Positions 18,465-27,684 of a stretch of DNA of 64,000 bases are shown piece by piece. Under the pieces are notes generated by a model, which did no database searches, was not told the DNA's origin, and was given only the letters and a program-made list of their open reading frames with translations. The position numbers were made by a program, and so were the translations under genes. Source of the DNA: Saprospiraceae bacterium. Its GTDB lineage: Bacteria; Bacteroidota; Bacteroidia; Chitinophagales; Saprospiraceae. Position 1 is the first letter of the stretch. Each line of letters opens with the position of its first letter. The DNA is taken from the NCBI GenBank assembly GCA_020629035.1, contig JAHDEC010000003.1, positions 124,001 through 188,000 of the forward strand, given 5' to 3'.

Positions 18465-21098
18465 GTGCAAAGATTATACAAATTTGCAACTCTTACAGTC
18501 TACTTTTTAACTTTTGCTTGTTGTTTTTCTTCGCAAGTTTTTGCGCAGATAATGGATGATTTTAGTGATGGTGAAATTACTTCTAATCCAAGTTGGTTTG
18601 GGGATTCCGATGATTTTATGGTCAATCCCGAAGGCCAGTTACAGTTAATTGCTGGAGAGGCTGGAACTAGTTTTCTTTACACCGAATCCAGTTTTTCTGA
18701 CAGCACGAAATGGAGTATGTATGCTTCGATGGATTTTGCTCCGTCTAACAGTAATAAGCTTGAGATTTACCTTGCCATTGATAATCCAGATATCACCCTT
18801 GCGAATGGATATCGATTAAGGGCTGGAGAAACGGGCGCTGAGGACAAACTAATTTTAGAAAAATTAGAGAATGGTTCAGCGAGTTTTTTGGCCAATGGCA
18901 CGCTTGGTAGTATGGGGTCCGCGCCTGCAGAAGTGGCTTTTAGTTTAGAAAAAAATGTGCAGAATATCTGGACATTGCAAGCCGCTTATAAAGGTGGAGC
19001 AAGCACCGTCGAGTTTAGTATTACTGAGGAAGATGACCTGTCAGATTATAACTACTTCGGAATGATGTGTAGCTATACCAGTTCCAATGTTGCTAATTTT
19101 TTCTTTGACGATATCAATGTAGAAGACATATTACCTGATACAGAAGGTCCTTCCGTAGTGCAAATAGCATTGACAGACCCAAAGAGCTTACAAGTATTCT
19201 TTTCTGAAGCTGTAGATATGACAAGTGCTGAAAACACATCAAATTATACAGTAATGCCTGGATCCATAAATCCATCAACAGCGACTTTGGATGCTATGAA
19301 TCCTTCTTTAGTTCTGCTAGATTTTACCAATGATTTTGTAAATGGGATTAATTATAGCCTTGAAGTCTCTAACATCCTTGATGCTTCTTTAAATGCTATG
19401 CCTAGCAATCAAAGTTTAGATTTTGCGCGAATAGAAAAACCGGCGGAAGGCGATTTGTTATTATCAGAAATACTGTTTAATCCTTTAGGAACGGGAGCAG
19501 ATTTTATAGAACTATACAATGCGAGTAACAAATTTCTAGCAATCGACAGCATCCAGATTAGAAATTCGTTAGGGACAAAAATTGAATTATTGAGGACAGA
19601 TTACATCATAATGCCTCAATCATTCCTTGCCATTACCGAAGATATCTCTAATGTACAATCAACGTATAATCCACCTGCAGAAGCACAGTTTTTAACTGCA
19701 GATTTACCAGGGTTTAATAATGCTGAAGGAAATTTTTCTATTGATTTTTTTGTCAATGGTGCTTGGCAAAACTATGAGAGTTTTGACTACACAGAAGATT
19801 TGCATTCGGAGAGTGTTCCTGATGTCGATGGCGTAAGTTTAGAGCGCATTAGTTTTGGAGTTTCTGGATCGAACCCATTTATTTGGTGTTCGGCATTAGC
19901 TGAAGATAATTTTGCCACACCTGGTTATGCTAATGGATGTACTGATGTAATCGGTCCACTATTGATAGATCATCAGGTGATTAATGAGAACAGCGTACGT
20001 CTAATTTTTGATGATGCTATCGACCCAAGCAGCTCACTAGATATTTCGAATTTTGTCCTAATGCCAGGAAATACCATGCCGCAAAGCGTAGACTATGGAT
20101 TGGAAACAGCTAATGAATTAGTCCTAAATTTTGATGATGATTTCGTAAATGGGGTGATCTATTTTTTAGAAATCAATGGAATTTTCGATAAGGTGATGAA
20201 TCCTATGTTGGAAACAGCGATGATTCGCATTTTGTTAGGACAAAAACCCGACATTGGCCAACTAAAAATTTCGGAAATACTGTTTAATCCGCAGGTAGAA
20301 GCTAATGATTTTGTGGAGCTTTATAATGACTCTGAATTTGCTTTGAAACTCGATAGTGTATGGATTGTAAATCAAGATGGTGATAAGCGACAAATGCTCA
20401 GCACCAATTTTGTGTTAGCTCCGAATGAGTATGTGGCCATTACAACGGATGCCCAGCAATTAAGCGAAATTTATTTGCCACCCATTAGCGCAAATATTAT
20501 CGAACATCCAATCCCTTCTTTTAATCAAGATGAGGGAAATTATAGTATTGGTCTAGCTGCGGAAGGTTTAAACTTAGATCTATTTGAAAGTTTTGACTAT
20601 ACAGACGACTTACATTTTGTGCTGTTAGATTCAGAGAAAGGAGTAAGTTTAGAAAGGTTGTCATTTAAGGTAGAAGCGGAAAAAGCATCTAATTGGCATT
20701 CAGCCTCAGAAGGAGTAAATTTTGCAACTCCAGGCTATGAAAATTCCAATCGTGTTGCTGTGGTAGAAATTCCTGATGATGGTAAAATGACATTGGACAA
20801 GAAAATATTCTCTCCAAATTATGACGGTATCGATGATCAAATTGCCGTTGTGTTTGATTTAGAAAAAGCGGGTTATGTTGCCAATATTAAAATCTTTAAT
20901 GATCGTGGTTTTCTAGTTAAAAATTTGGCAAACAATCAACTTTTAGGGACCCAAGATTTTATTTTATGGGATGGATTAAATGAAGAGGATCGCGTATCTG
21001 TTCTTGGGTATTATATAGCTTTAGTAGAAGTTTTTCATCCAGATGGAGAAACATTCCAATCTAAATTGCCGTTTGTACTTGCAGATTTTTTAGATTAG
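18465..21098 (+). CDS. Large secreted lamin-tail-domain protein with internal duplication
   Basis: 877 aa exported protein. The only in-frame start that gives the complete signal peptide (ending SSQVFAQ) is GTG at 18465. The architecture is an N-terminal beta-sandwich of about 200 residues, then two tandem units (about 228-492 and 497-761). Each unit has an Ig-like part (FVNGINYSLEV / FVNGVIYFLEI) followed by a lamin-tail domain (SEILFNP, FIELYN or FVELYN, SLERISF or SLERLSF, FATPGY). The last about 115 residues hold a FlgD/CHU_C-like beta domain (IFSPNYDGIDDQIAVVF, ending DGETFQSKLPFVLADFLD). The lamin-tail domain occurs in extracellular DNA-associated proteins; binding partner unknown. Confidence 0.8.
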   Translation: MQRLYKFATLTVYFLTFACCFSSQVFAQIMDDFSDGEITSNPSWFGDSDDFMVNPEGQLQLIAGEAGTSFLYTESSFSDSTKWSMYASMDFAPSNSNKLEIYLAIDNPDITLANGYRLRAGETGAEDKLILEKLENGSASFLANGTLGSMGSAPAEVAFSLEKNVQNIWTLQAAYKGGASTVEFSITEEDDLSDYNYFGMMCSYTSSNVANFFFDDINVEDILPDTEGPSVVQIALTDPKSLQVFFSEAVDMTSAENTSNYTVMPGSINPSTATLDAMNPSLVLLDFTNDFVNGINYSLEVSNILDASLNAMPSNQSLDFARIEKPAEGDLLLSEILFNPLGTGADFIELYNASNKFLAIDSIQIRNSLGTKIELLRTDYIIMPQSFLAITEDISNVQSTYNPPAEAQFLTADLPGFNNAEGNFSIDFFVNGAWQNYESFDYTEDLHSESVPDVDGVSLERISFGVSGSNPFIWCSALAEDNFATPGYANGCTDVIGPLLIDHQVINENSVRLIFDDAIDPSSSLDISNFVLMPGNTMPQSVDYGLETANELVLNFDDDFVNGVIYFLEINGIFDKVMNPMLETAMIRILLGQKPDIGQLKISEILFNPQVEANDFVELYNDSEFALKLDSVWIVNQDGDKRQMLSTNFVLAPNEYVAITTDAQQLSEIYLPPISANIIEHPIPSFNQDEGNYSIGLAAEGLNLDLFESFDYTDDLHFVLLDSEKGVSLERLSFKVEAEKASNWHSASEGVNFATPGYENSNRVAVVEIPDDGKMTLDKKIFSPNYDGIDDQIAVVFDLEKAGYVANIKIFNDRGFLVKNLANNQLLGTQDFILWDGLNEEDRVSVLGYYIALVEVFHPDGETFQSKLPFVLADFLD
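19146..20748 (+). repeat. Two-copy internal duplication within the lamin-tail protein gene
   Basis: Copies at 19146-19938 and 19953-20748 encode the same 265-residue Ig-like plus lamin-tail unit. Identity is highest around SEILFNP, SFDYT(E/D)DLH and SLER(I/L)SF. Shared nucleotide words such as GAAATACTGTTTAATCC show common origin, though the copies have drifted. Confidence 0.7.
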
Positions 21099-21159
21099 AA
21101 GTTATAGAATAATTACACTGAATAAGAAAGTAGAATATATCATCATTGGCCTTTTCTTT

Positions 21160-22029
21160 ATGATCACCATTGCAGTGATGTATCCTTTTGGGATAGAAGC
21201 GATAAAGAAATTTTCAGAATATGCGATGTTTATTGTCCTGGGCTTTTTAGGTCTGGCTTTGCTTATGCTGGCTTTTAATAAAAAGCGATTGATGACTGCC
21301 AGTTTTCTATGCTGTGGTATTCTAAGCTTGTTTTTGAAAGGAGAGTCTAATGCATCACTAGTTCTACCTCTTCAAAACCAGGAAGCAAAATTTAAAATTG
21401 CTCATATAAATTTAAGTTCGATCGAGGGAAGTTATGAAGGAGTTTTTGCGCGAATTGACTCGTTGGATGCAGACATACTTTCCTTTCAAGAAGTTACTCC
21501 TGACTGGCATGCCTATTTAAAGCAAAATATAAACGCAAGCTTTCCATATGATCACTCCGAGGTGAGGATTGATCTATATGGGAAAGCGATCTATTCTAAA
21601 TTACCCATTGTTAATAAAGCCCTACGAAAGACGGAAAACATTCCCATGTTAGAATGTGATATCGAGGTTAATCGATCGATTGTGAAATTTCTTAGTTGCT
21701 ATGTGTCAGAAACTAGGAGTCGTTCTGGTAGTGATTTTGCATCCAGACAACTCCAAACACTAACCAATGCCGCTCAGAATAGTGAGTTTCCGATGATTGT
21801 TGTAGGTGATTTTAATTTAGTGTACTGGGATCAAGAGGTGCGGACTTTTAGAAGTAACTCGGGACTAAATAATAGCCGGAGGACGGTTTCTTTGTCGTCT
21901 TTTACCATTCCTTATGATCACATATTTTTCAGCGAATCTTTAGAGTGCACTGGCTTTGATGAATTTCTATCTAAAGATGAAGCGATCCATTTAGGGATTT
22001 GTGGGTCTTACCAATTAAGATATAACTAG
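21160..22029 (+). CDS. Endonuclease/exonuclease/phosphatase-family membrane-anchored hydrolase
   Basis: 289 aa from the ATG at 21160. Two N-terminal transmembrane helices are followed by an EEP (DNase I-like) domain: INLSSIEG near 78-86, catalytic Glu in DILSFQEVTPDW, VVGDFNLVYWD (metal/active Asp and Asn) and the final PYDHIFFS with the catalytic His. The frame stays open upstream to CTG at 21118, and residues there complete the first helix (KVEYIIIGLFF), so the true start may lie upstream at a non-ATG codon. Substrate may be nucleic acid, phosphoinositide-like lipid or small phosphate ester. Confidence 0.75.
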   Translation: MITIAVMYPFGIEAIKKFSEYAMFIVLGFLGLALLMLAFNKKRLMTASFLCCGILSLFLKGESNASLVLPLQNQEAKFKIAHINLSSIEGSYEGVFARIDSLDADILSFQEVTPDWHAYLKQNINASFPYDHSEVRIDLYGKAIYSKLPIVNKALRKTENIPMLECDIEVNRSIVKFLSCYVSETRSRSGSDFASRQLQTLTNAAQNSEFPMIVVGDFNLVYWDQEVRTFRSNSGLNNSRRTVSLSSFTIPYDHIFFSESLECTGFDEFLSKDEAIHLGICGSYQLRYN

Positions 22030-22030
22030 T

Positions 22031-22483
22031 ATGTTACGATTTATCACCAAGTCATTTAATGAGTTATGTTTAATAGAGCTTTATGAGCTCTTAAAATTGC
22101 GTCAAGAAGTATTTATTGTGGAACAAGATTGCCCGTATTTAGATGCTGATGGGGTTGATTATGTATCGCATCACGTCTTAGGTTTTGATGAGGAAGGGAC
22201 ATTGTTAGCGCACACAAGATTAGTCCCTATAGGAGCTTCGTATCCCGAATATGCGTCTATAGGGAGAGTGGTAACTGGAGATAAAGCTAGAGGTAAGGGA
22301 ATGGGTAAAGCGCTTATGGAATATTCAATAACTCAAGTGCTTACCATATTTGAGCAAACACCGATTAAGATTTCAGCACAGAACTATTTGCTTGCTTTTT
22401 ATACCAATCTTGGTTTTGAGGCGGTGGGTGATTCTTATTTGGAAGATGGGATTCCTCATACTGGGATGGTGTTGAAGGTGTAG
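22031..22483 (+). CDS. GNAT N-acetyltransferase, ElaA family
   Basis: 150 aa cytoplasmic. Acetyl-CoA-binding motif of the GNAT fold in RGKGMGKALMEY (about 96-107), and ElaA hallmarks: LRQEVFIVEQDCPYLDADG near 22-42, TRLVP, ASIGRVV and YLEDGIPHTGM near the C-terminus. One nt after the EEP stop codon, so co-transcribed. Acceptor substrate unknown. Confidence 0.85.
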   Translation: MLRFITKSFNELCLIELYELLKLRQEVFIVEQDCPYLDADGVDYVSHHVLGFDEEGTLLAHTRLVPIGASYPEYASIGRVVTGDKARGKGMGKALMEYSITQVLTIFEQTPIKISAQNYLLAFYTNLGFEAVGDSYLEDGIPHTGMVLKV

Positions 22484-22611
22484 TTTTTTGTAATTTATTT
22501 TGTTGATTATCTATGACTTAAGGTGATTAAATACTGGAGTAAACAACATGTTACAAAAGCTTAAACCATGCTTTGAAAACCCTAATTTGTGCTAATTAAA
22601 AACATAACTTA

Positions 22612-22986
22612 ATGACCAAGGATCTTGAAGAGATAAAAGAGAAATTAAAGAATATCCTAAAAGAGCATATAGGAAGTTTAAAAGTTAGAGTGGATAAGCC
22701 GACCAATTTTGAGGTCAACGGAACCATCGAAGCTCCACAAGGTAAGCAGATAGTACAAGGCATTTATTTTTCAAGTGTAGTTCCCAAAGAAAAAGACGTA
22801 AGATTATATTTTTATCCAGCATATACTCATCCAGCGGAATTTAATGATTTGTCAGACCAACTAAAGAAATTTAAAAAGGGGAAGTCCTGTTTTCATATTA
22901 AGTTCTTAAATGATGAACTAGAAAAAGAAATTAGGCATCAAGTGAATAAGGCCATAAAAATTTATAAACGAGATGGTTTACTGTAA
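22612..22986 (+). CDS. Small basic cytoplasmic protein, unknown function
   Basis: 124 aa, Lys-rich (about one residue in six), mixed beta/helix, no signal peptide. No family recognised. Upstream spacing of 128 nt suggests its own promoter. Followed by a lipoprotein gene after 38 nt. Confidence 0.55.
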   Translation: MTKDLEEIKEKLKNILKEHIGSLKVRVDKPTNFEVNGTIEAPQGKQIVQGIYFSSVVPKEKDVRLYFYPAYTHPAEFNDLSDQLKKFKKGKSCFHIKFLNDELEKEIRHQVNKAIKIYKRDGLL

Positions 22987-23001
22987 TTGATTGGGCTAAT
23001 A

Positions 23002-23009
23002 TAAATTTG
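23002..23009 (+). promoter_or_regulatory. Candidate -7 box TAAATTTG before the lipoprotein gene
   Basis: TAAATTTG fits TAnnTTTG and lies 15 nt before the ATG at 23025. There is no TTG about 20 nt upstream, so only half of a promoter is supported. Confidence 0.3.
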
Positions 23010-23024
23010 ATTTAAACAAACTAA

Positions 23025-23588
23025 ATGAACTTCTTCAATCGTATTTTTTTATTACTGATTTTGAGTTTAACCATCCTTGGCTGTCATCAAAAAGCATTGC
23101 CAACTGATGATAAAACACTCAGTATTCAGGATGGTATATACCAAGGAAAAGTAAACGCTAAGCGGATTATTTATAGCATAAATATTTCGGGCAATGAATA
23201 CGAAATTCGTTCGGCAATTACTGATGGGATTACGCTTAATAGTAGTGGTGAAAAAGGAACAATCGTTTATAAAAAGGACCAATATTTCTTGGTGACGGAT
23301 AGTGTACTAGTAACTAAACAGAACCCAACATCTAAAGACCTAATCATGACTATAAGATCAGCAAGGATGGGAGGAAAACCTGGAAATCAGGTGTATAAAC
23401 CTATTGATGAGTTCCGAGAATCGATCGTTGATTACTGTGCATGCGGAGATGAATTTCTAATAAGATATAATGGCAAATGTTTCGCCCTATTTGACAAAGA
23501 AGATTTTATTAACAGGGGTCCAAATGAAAGTCACTCTAGTATCGTTGAAAAAAAGTGTGAGACTTGGGACGATAGTTTAGCAAAGTAA
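23025..23588 (+). CDS. Lipoprotein of unknown function
   Basis: 187 aa, lipobox TILGC (Cys20). The mature part is beta-rich with Cys residues (CACGDEFLIRYNGKC near 146-160 and one near the end) that could form disulfides. No family recognised. It is 15 nt upstream of a di-heme peroxidase lipoprotein, so the two probably share a transcript and a periplasmic location. Confidence 0.6.
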   Translation: MNFFNRIFLLLILSLTILGCHQKALPTDDKTLSIQDGIYQGKVNAKRIIYSINISGNEYEIRSAITDGITLNSSGEKGTIVYKKDQYFLVTDSVLVTKQNPTSKDLIMTIRSARMGGKPGNQVYKPIDEFRESIVDYCACGDEFLIRYNGKCFALFDKEDFINRGPNESHSSIVEKKCETWDDSLAK

Positions 23589-23603
23589 GATTACTTTTAG
23601 TTT

Positions 23604-24713
23604 ATGAGTATCAATAAATTCGCTTTATTGTTTTTTGCCAGCCTGTTGGTTCTTTCTTGTGCAAAAGAGACACCTTCAGAGCCAGAATACACCTGGACAT
23701 TACCAGAAGTCTTAATTGATTACTCTATAGAAACTCCAGAAGTTTTACCTGCATTTTTAGTAGACACTTACTTTGATCAAAATAGTTTATTAGGCTATGA
23801 ATTATCAAATGAAGCCATTGCCTTAGGGCGTGTGCTTTTTTATGATCAGCGCCTTTCGGATGATAATACCATCAGCTGTGCTTCATGTCATCAACAAGCG
23901 AATGCATTTAGTTCTGATGTTGCTTTTTCTGAAGGAATCGATGGACAGCTCACTCCGCGAAACAGCATGTCACTCGTTAATTTACGCTGGAATCGTTTTC
24001 TTTTTTGGGATCAAAGAGAATCAAGCCTTGATTCTCAAGTTTTACAACCTATAGTCCATCCAGAAGAAATGAATTCAGATTTGGCTCAACTAATCATTGA
24101 ACTTTCACAGATCGAAGGCTATCCGGCATTGTTCGAATCAGCTTTCGATTCACCAGAAATAACGGAGGAAGGTATTTCGTCTGCCTTGGCGCAGTTTATC
24201 CGAGCTATTACATCTTTTGACACAAAATATGATGAGGGAAGATTGATAGATTATACAAATTATTCGTCTGCTGAATTGAGAGGAAAAGATGTATTCTTTA
24301 ACAATCGTTGTAACCAATGTCACACTGGACAAAGTTTTTTCCAGGCAGGAGATCCAAGAAATAATGGTTTAGATAGTGATCCTGTAGATCTTGGATTTTA
24401 CAATGTTTCTGGCAATGAAAACGACATTGGTAAATTTAAAACAATGACCTTGCGGAATATAGAATATACTGCACCTTACATGCATGATGGTCGTTTTAAA
24501 ACCTTGATGGAAGTCGTGGAGTTTTATAATTCAGGAGTACAAGCTCATCCAAATTTGGATGATCGACTAACTGAAGAAATTGAAATTGGTGGTACACCTA
24601 TCCGATTGAACTTTACTCAGCAGCAAAAAGAAGATTTAGTTGCCTTTTTAGGCACACTTAGCGATGAAAGCCTCTTAAATGACGAGAAGTTTTCGAATCC
24701 TTTTCCTAGATAA
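23604..24713 (+). CDS. Di-heme cytochrome c peroxidase-family lipoprotein
   Basis: 369 aa. Lipoprotein signal with lipobox LVLSC at residue 19, so periplasmic and membrane-anchored. Two c-type heme sites, CASCH (about residue 93) and CNQCH (about 235), in the spacing of the MauG/CcpA family. The typical segment RNSMSLVNLRWN and a late YMHDGRF provide the family's conserved core. It reduces H2O2 or oxidises an unknown protein substrate with electrons from a small cytochrome. No dedicated electron donor is in the window. Confidence 0.9.
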   Translation: MSINKFALLFFASLLVLSCAKETPSEPEYTWTLPEVLIDYSIETPEVLPAFLVDTYFDQNSLLGYELSNEAIALGRVLFYDQRLSDDNTISCASCHQQANAFSSDVAFSEGIDGQLTPRNSMSLVNLRWNRFLFWDQRESSLDSQVLQPIVHPEEMNSDLAQLIIELSQIEGYPALFESAFDSPEITEEGISSALAQFIRAITSFDTKYDEGRLIDYTNYSSAELRGKDVFFNNRCNQCHTGQSFFQAGDPRNNGLDSDPVDLGFYNVSGNENDIGKFKTMTLRNIEYTAPYMHDGRFKTLMEVVEFYNSGVQAHPNLDDRLTEEIEIGGTPIRLNFTQQQKEDLVAFLGTLSDESLLNDEKFSNPFPR

Positions 24714-24731
24714 TTGGGTATTTATTTAAGT

Positions 24732-26135
24732 TTATAAACCTTCTTGTAAAGCAACGTGTGCCTGATTTAGTAAGGTTCGAACTGCCTGATTGTCGGCTGC
24801 TTGAGCGTAAACTCTTAATACGGGTTCAGTACCACTTGGCCTTACCATTACCCATTCTTCATCAGAAAGGAAAAACTTATATCCATCTATATTTTGTGTT
24901 TCTATTACCTGCTTTCCTCCGATAGACGTGATATCACCACGTTTAGCTTTTTCTATAATAGCCCACTTCTTTTCATCTTCGATGTGTAAATCATCTCGAT
25001 CAAATTTGAAGCTTCCCACTTTATCATATATTTCGGTAATAAGTTCTTTAAGACTTTTACCAGTTTTAGCCATAAGTTCCAAGATGGTTAATCCTATCCA
25101 TACACCATCTCGCTCAGGAATATGGCCTTTGATAGCTAGACCTCCAGATTCTTCTCCACCTACTAAGACATCTTCCTCAATCATGATCTCAGCAATGTAC
25201 TTAAAACCTATCTTGGTGACTTCCATTTCTAAGCCATAGTGATCAGCTAATTGCTTCATTTTATTGGTTACAGAAAAGGTGACGATAACTTTGCCTGACA
25301 TCTTTTTGTACTCATACATATAGTATAAAAGCAATAACAAAATATGATGTGAATCTACAAATTCGCCTTCGGCATCGTATAGACCTATTCTGTCTGCATC
25401 ACCATCATTTGCTAAACCAAAATGAAGGTGATCATTATCTTTTAGTGTCTTAGAAAGCTCGCCTAAATTTCTATGTATGGGTTCAGGGGCTTGTCCCTTA
25501 AATGAGGGATTATTGTCACAGTGCAGTAGGGTAGCAGCAGGTAAAATTCTTCCAACTACACGCTGTCCTGCACCATACATCGCATCATAAACCACATTAA
25601 TGCCACTGCTCTTAATAACATTCAAATCAAAATTTGCAGCCACGTGGTCAATGTACATTTGTTCTAAATCGACCATTTCGATTAAACCATCAGCCTTGCA
25701 TTGCTTAATAGTTTTTAGTCTGCCCAATGCTGTTTCAGGTATAAGCGCCTCAACCTCAGCAATCTCTTTTGGAATGGTCGGACCTCCATAGGCAGATTTA
25801 AGTTTAAAACCATTGTATGAAGGTGGATTATGACTTGCCGTAATAACCACTCCCATATCTGCTGATAATTTAGTAACAGCTAATGATATCATCGGAGTCG
25901 TAACAAAATCATCAGAAAGGCTAACTTTTATATCAAAATTGCAAAAAACAGTAGCTGCTGTCTCAGCAAACATTTTACCTCCAAATCTTGTATCATAACC
26001 TATAACTACATGCTTCAGTGATTTTAAATTCATCCACTTAGCCGTAGCTTCAGAAACACGCTTTACATTGTCGATGGTGTAATCTTTAGCAATGATAGCT
26101 CTCCATCCGTCTGTTCCAAATTTGATTTCTTTCAT
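24732..26135 (-). CDS. Phosphoglucomutase/phosphomannomutase
   Basis: 467 aa, cytoplasmic. Active-site phospho-Ser in TASHNPPSYNGFK (about residues 92-104), Mg2+ loop NDGDADRIG (near 240), sugar-specificity loop GGEESGGLAIKGHIPERDG (near 320) and phosphate loop RPSGTEPVLR near the end. It interconverts hexose-1- and 6-phosphates for glycogen, LPS or cell-wall precursors; glucose versus mannose preference cannot be read. ATG at 26135 replaces an upstream TTG at 26168. Confidence 0.9.
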   Translation of the reverse strand: MKEIKFGTDGWRAIIAKDYTIDNVKRVSEATAKWMNLKSLKHVVIGYDTRFGGKMFAETAATVFCNFDIKVSLSDDFVTTPMISLAVTKLSADMGVVITASHNPPSYNGFKLKSAYGGPTIPKEIAEVEALIPETALGRLKTIKQCKADGLIEMVDLEQMYIDHVAANFDLNVIKSSGINVVYDAMYGAGQRVVGRILPAATLLHCDNNPSFKGQAPEPIHRNLGELSKTLKDNDHLHFGLANDGDADRIGLYDAEGEFVDSHHILLLLLYYMYEYKKMSGKVIVTFSVTNKMKQLADHYGLEMEVTKIGFKYIAEIMIEEDVLVGGEESGGLAIKGHIPERDGVWIGLTILELMAKTGKSLKELITEIYDKVGSFKFDRDDLHIEDEKKWAIIEKAKRGDITSIGGKQVIETQNIDGYKFFLSDEEWVMVRPSGTEPVLRVYAQAADNQAVRTLLNQAHVALQEGL

Positions 26136-26169
26136 AAGTCCCTTTTGAAGCAATAAAGATAAAGACAAG

Positions 26170-26198
26170 ATATTACATATTATAAAAAAATGTAATAT
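26170..26198. promoter_or_regulatory. Candidate operator, inverted repeat ATATTACAT-N11-ATGTAATAT
   Basis: Nine-bp arms in the divergent region between the hexomutase and pcm, upstream of the pcm -7 box. A plausible binding dyad or a small cruciform; no regulator can be named. Confidence 0.35.
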
Positions 26199-26213
26199 TT
26201 AATGATATTATCT

Positions 26214-26221
26214 TAGCTTTG
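26214..26221 (+). promoter_or_regulatory. -7 box TAGCTTTG 4 nt before pcm ATG (possible leaderless start)
   Basis: TAGCTTTG fits TAnnTTTG and is separated by 4 nt from the ATG at 26226. Transcription begins about 6-8 nt after this box in Bacteroidota, so the mRNA would start at or in the start codon. Confidence 0.5.
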
Positions 26222-26225
26222 TACT

Positions 26226-26924
26226 ATGCACAAGTTGGAGGATACTTACAAGATGAAGGGGCTGAGACTTCGATTAGTCGAAGAATTAAAGTCTAAGGGA
26301 ATTAAAAACAAGTCTATTTTGGATGCTGTGGGTTCTATACCGAGACATCTTTTTTTAGACAAGGCTTTCTGGGAGTGGGCCTACAAGGACCAAGCCTTTC
26401 CCATTGCAGCTAATCAGACAATATCACAACCCTACACCGTAGCCTTCCAAACAGAATTATTAGATGTTTCCTTTGATGACAAAGTGCTTGAGATAGGCAC
26501 AGGTTCTGGATATCAGGCAAGTGTTTTATCCTTACTTTGTAAAAAAGTATACTCTATAGAAAGACAGGAGGTTTTATTTAAAAATTCAAGCCAACTATTG
26601 TATGCCCTGGGTTACAAAAATGTGCGATGTTACTATGGAGATGGTTATGCAGGATTAAGCTCTAGAGCCCCATTTGATAAAATTCTTGTCACTTGTGGTG
26701 CGCCCCACGTTCCCACAAAACTGCTGAGTCAATTAAGTACAGGTGGTCAATTAGTGGTTCCTGTAGGTAAGGGTGATACTCAAGAAATGCTTAGAATCAC
26801 CAAGAAGGATGATGGGAAGTTTACTAAAGAGTCATTTGGGGATTGTGCCTTTGTACCTTTTCTAGAAGGCGTTGATAAAAATTTTGATAGCTCCAAAAAA
26901 ACCAGCAGGGTAGTATTGGATTAG
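26226..26924 (+). CDS. pcm: Protein-L-isoaspartate O-methyltransferase
   Basis: 232 aa. Methylates isoaspartyl residues in damaged proteins with S-adenosylmethionine. It has the conserved VGSIPRHLFLD near 37-47, the substrate-recognition segment AANQTISQPYTVA and the SAM-binding motif VLEIGTGSGYQASVL near 88-102. LVVPVG follows later. Length is normal; the ATG at 26226 is the first in frame and has a -7 box directly before it. Confidence 0.9.
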   Translation: MHKLEDTYKMKGLRLRLVEELKSKGIKNKSILDAVGSIPRHLFLDKAFWEWAYKDQAFPIAANQTISQPYTVAFQTELLDVSFDDKVLEIGTGSGYQASVLSLLCKKVYSIERQEVLFKNSSQLLYALGYKNVRCYYGDGYAGLSSRAPFDKILVTCGAPHVPTKLLSQLSTGGQLVVPVGKGDTQEMLRITKKDDGKFTKESFGDCAFVPFLEGVDKNFDSSKKTSRVVLD

Positions 26925-26925
26925 T

Positions 26926-26953
26926 AAAAAAGCCCCGACAAATTTGTCGAGGC
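26926..26953 (-). terminator. Intrinsic terminator of the minus-strand lipoprotein gene
   Basis: Hairpin GCCCCGACAAA/TTTGTCGAGGC (26932-26953, one mismatch) followed on the minus strand by a six-T run (26926-26931). It also sits at the end of pcm, but the T run is only on the minus side. Confidence 0.7.
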
Positions 26954-27000
26954 AAGTTCTAAATTCAGGATGGGCAAAATTATTCTGCTATTAACAGTTT

Positions 27001-27534
27001 TTATTTTAATTCTCTTCCTTTAACGCGTTTGCTAGTCACTTTTGTTGTGTTTACTTTATCCATGTCCACAGTTAGACTGGCCAGGCCATCTTCATTTGAG
27101 ATAAAGTAATCTTCACCACCATAGGTTATTTTACCAATATGTCGTTTCCAATCTTTAGCTAAAATGGCGTATCGATTTCCTATTTTAGGATTAGGGCCAA
27201 ACATTAAAAATTTGTCATTGTCATCTTCAAAGCTAACAGCCATGCGATCTTTTTTAGGGGAAAAAATGAAAACACCTGGAGTACCTTTCACAAAAGTAAT
27301 TTCCTCAATTTTTTGTCCATCTTTGAGACGTATGGCACCATTTTCAATTTTTGAACTATTAGCAGATGTATTCCTATACAGCTTTACATCCTCAGAAAGA
27401 TAGAATTGTATACGTTCTAAATCTTGATCAGACCAAGAAAAATCATCAATCATATTTTGAGAAAAAGGGACCAAGGTAGGTGAACAAGCACTCAAACTTA
27501 AGGCGATTAAACTTAGATATATTAACTGCTTCAT
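27001..27534 (-). CDS. Lipoprotein of unknown function
   Basis: 177 aa; lipobox LSLSAC with Cys17. Mature protein is beta-rich: FSWSDQDLERIQFYLSEDV and IRLKDGQKIEEITFVKGTPG look like a small barrel-like fold typical of conserved Bacteroidota hypothetical lipoproteins. No function assigned. Its terminator overlaps the end of pcm. Confidence 0.6.
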   Translation of the reverse strand: MKQLIYLSLIALSLSACSPTLVPFSQNMIDDFSWSDQDLERIQFYLSEDVKLYRNTSANSSKIENGAIRLKDGQKIEEITFVKGTPGVFIFSPKKDRMAVSFEDDNDKFLMFGPNPKIGNRYAILAKDWKRHIGKITYGGEDYFISNEDGLASLTVDMDKVNTTKVTSKRVKGRELK

Positions 27535-27650
27535 AATAAAAGGTTTTGATCAATAGATGTTTCTAAAGTAATTTAGTTTAATGTCAAAATCCTGATTTTA
27601 ATATAGCTTAACCATGCTTAAGATTTTTTAACATTTAGCCTATGATTGAT

Positions 27651-27658
27651 TATTTTTG
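27651..27658 (+). promoter_or_regulatory. Candidate -7 box TATTTTTG for the DUF1569 gene
   Basis: TATTTTTG fits TAnnTTTG and lies 26 nt before the ATG at 27685. The -33 box is weak. Confidence 0.35.
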
Positions 27659-27684
27659 GCACTCGCATTTAACTAAAAAGATCT

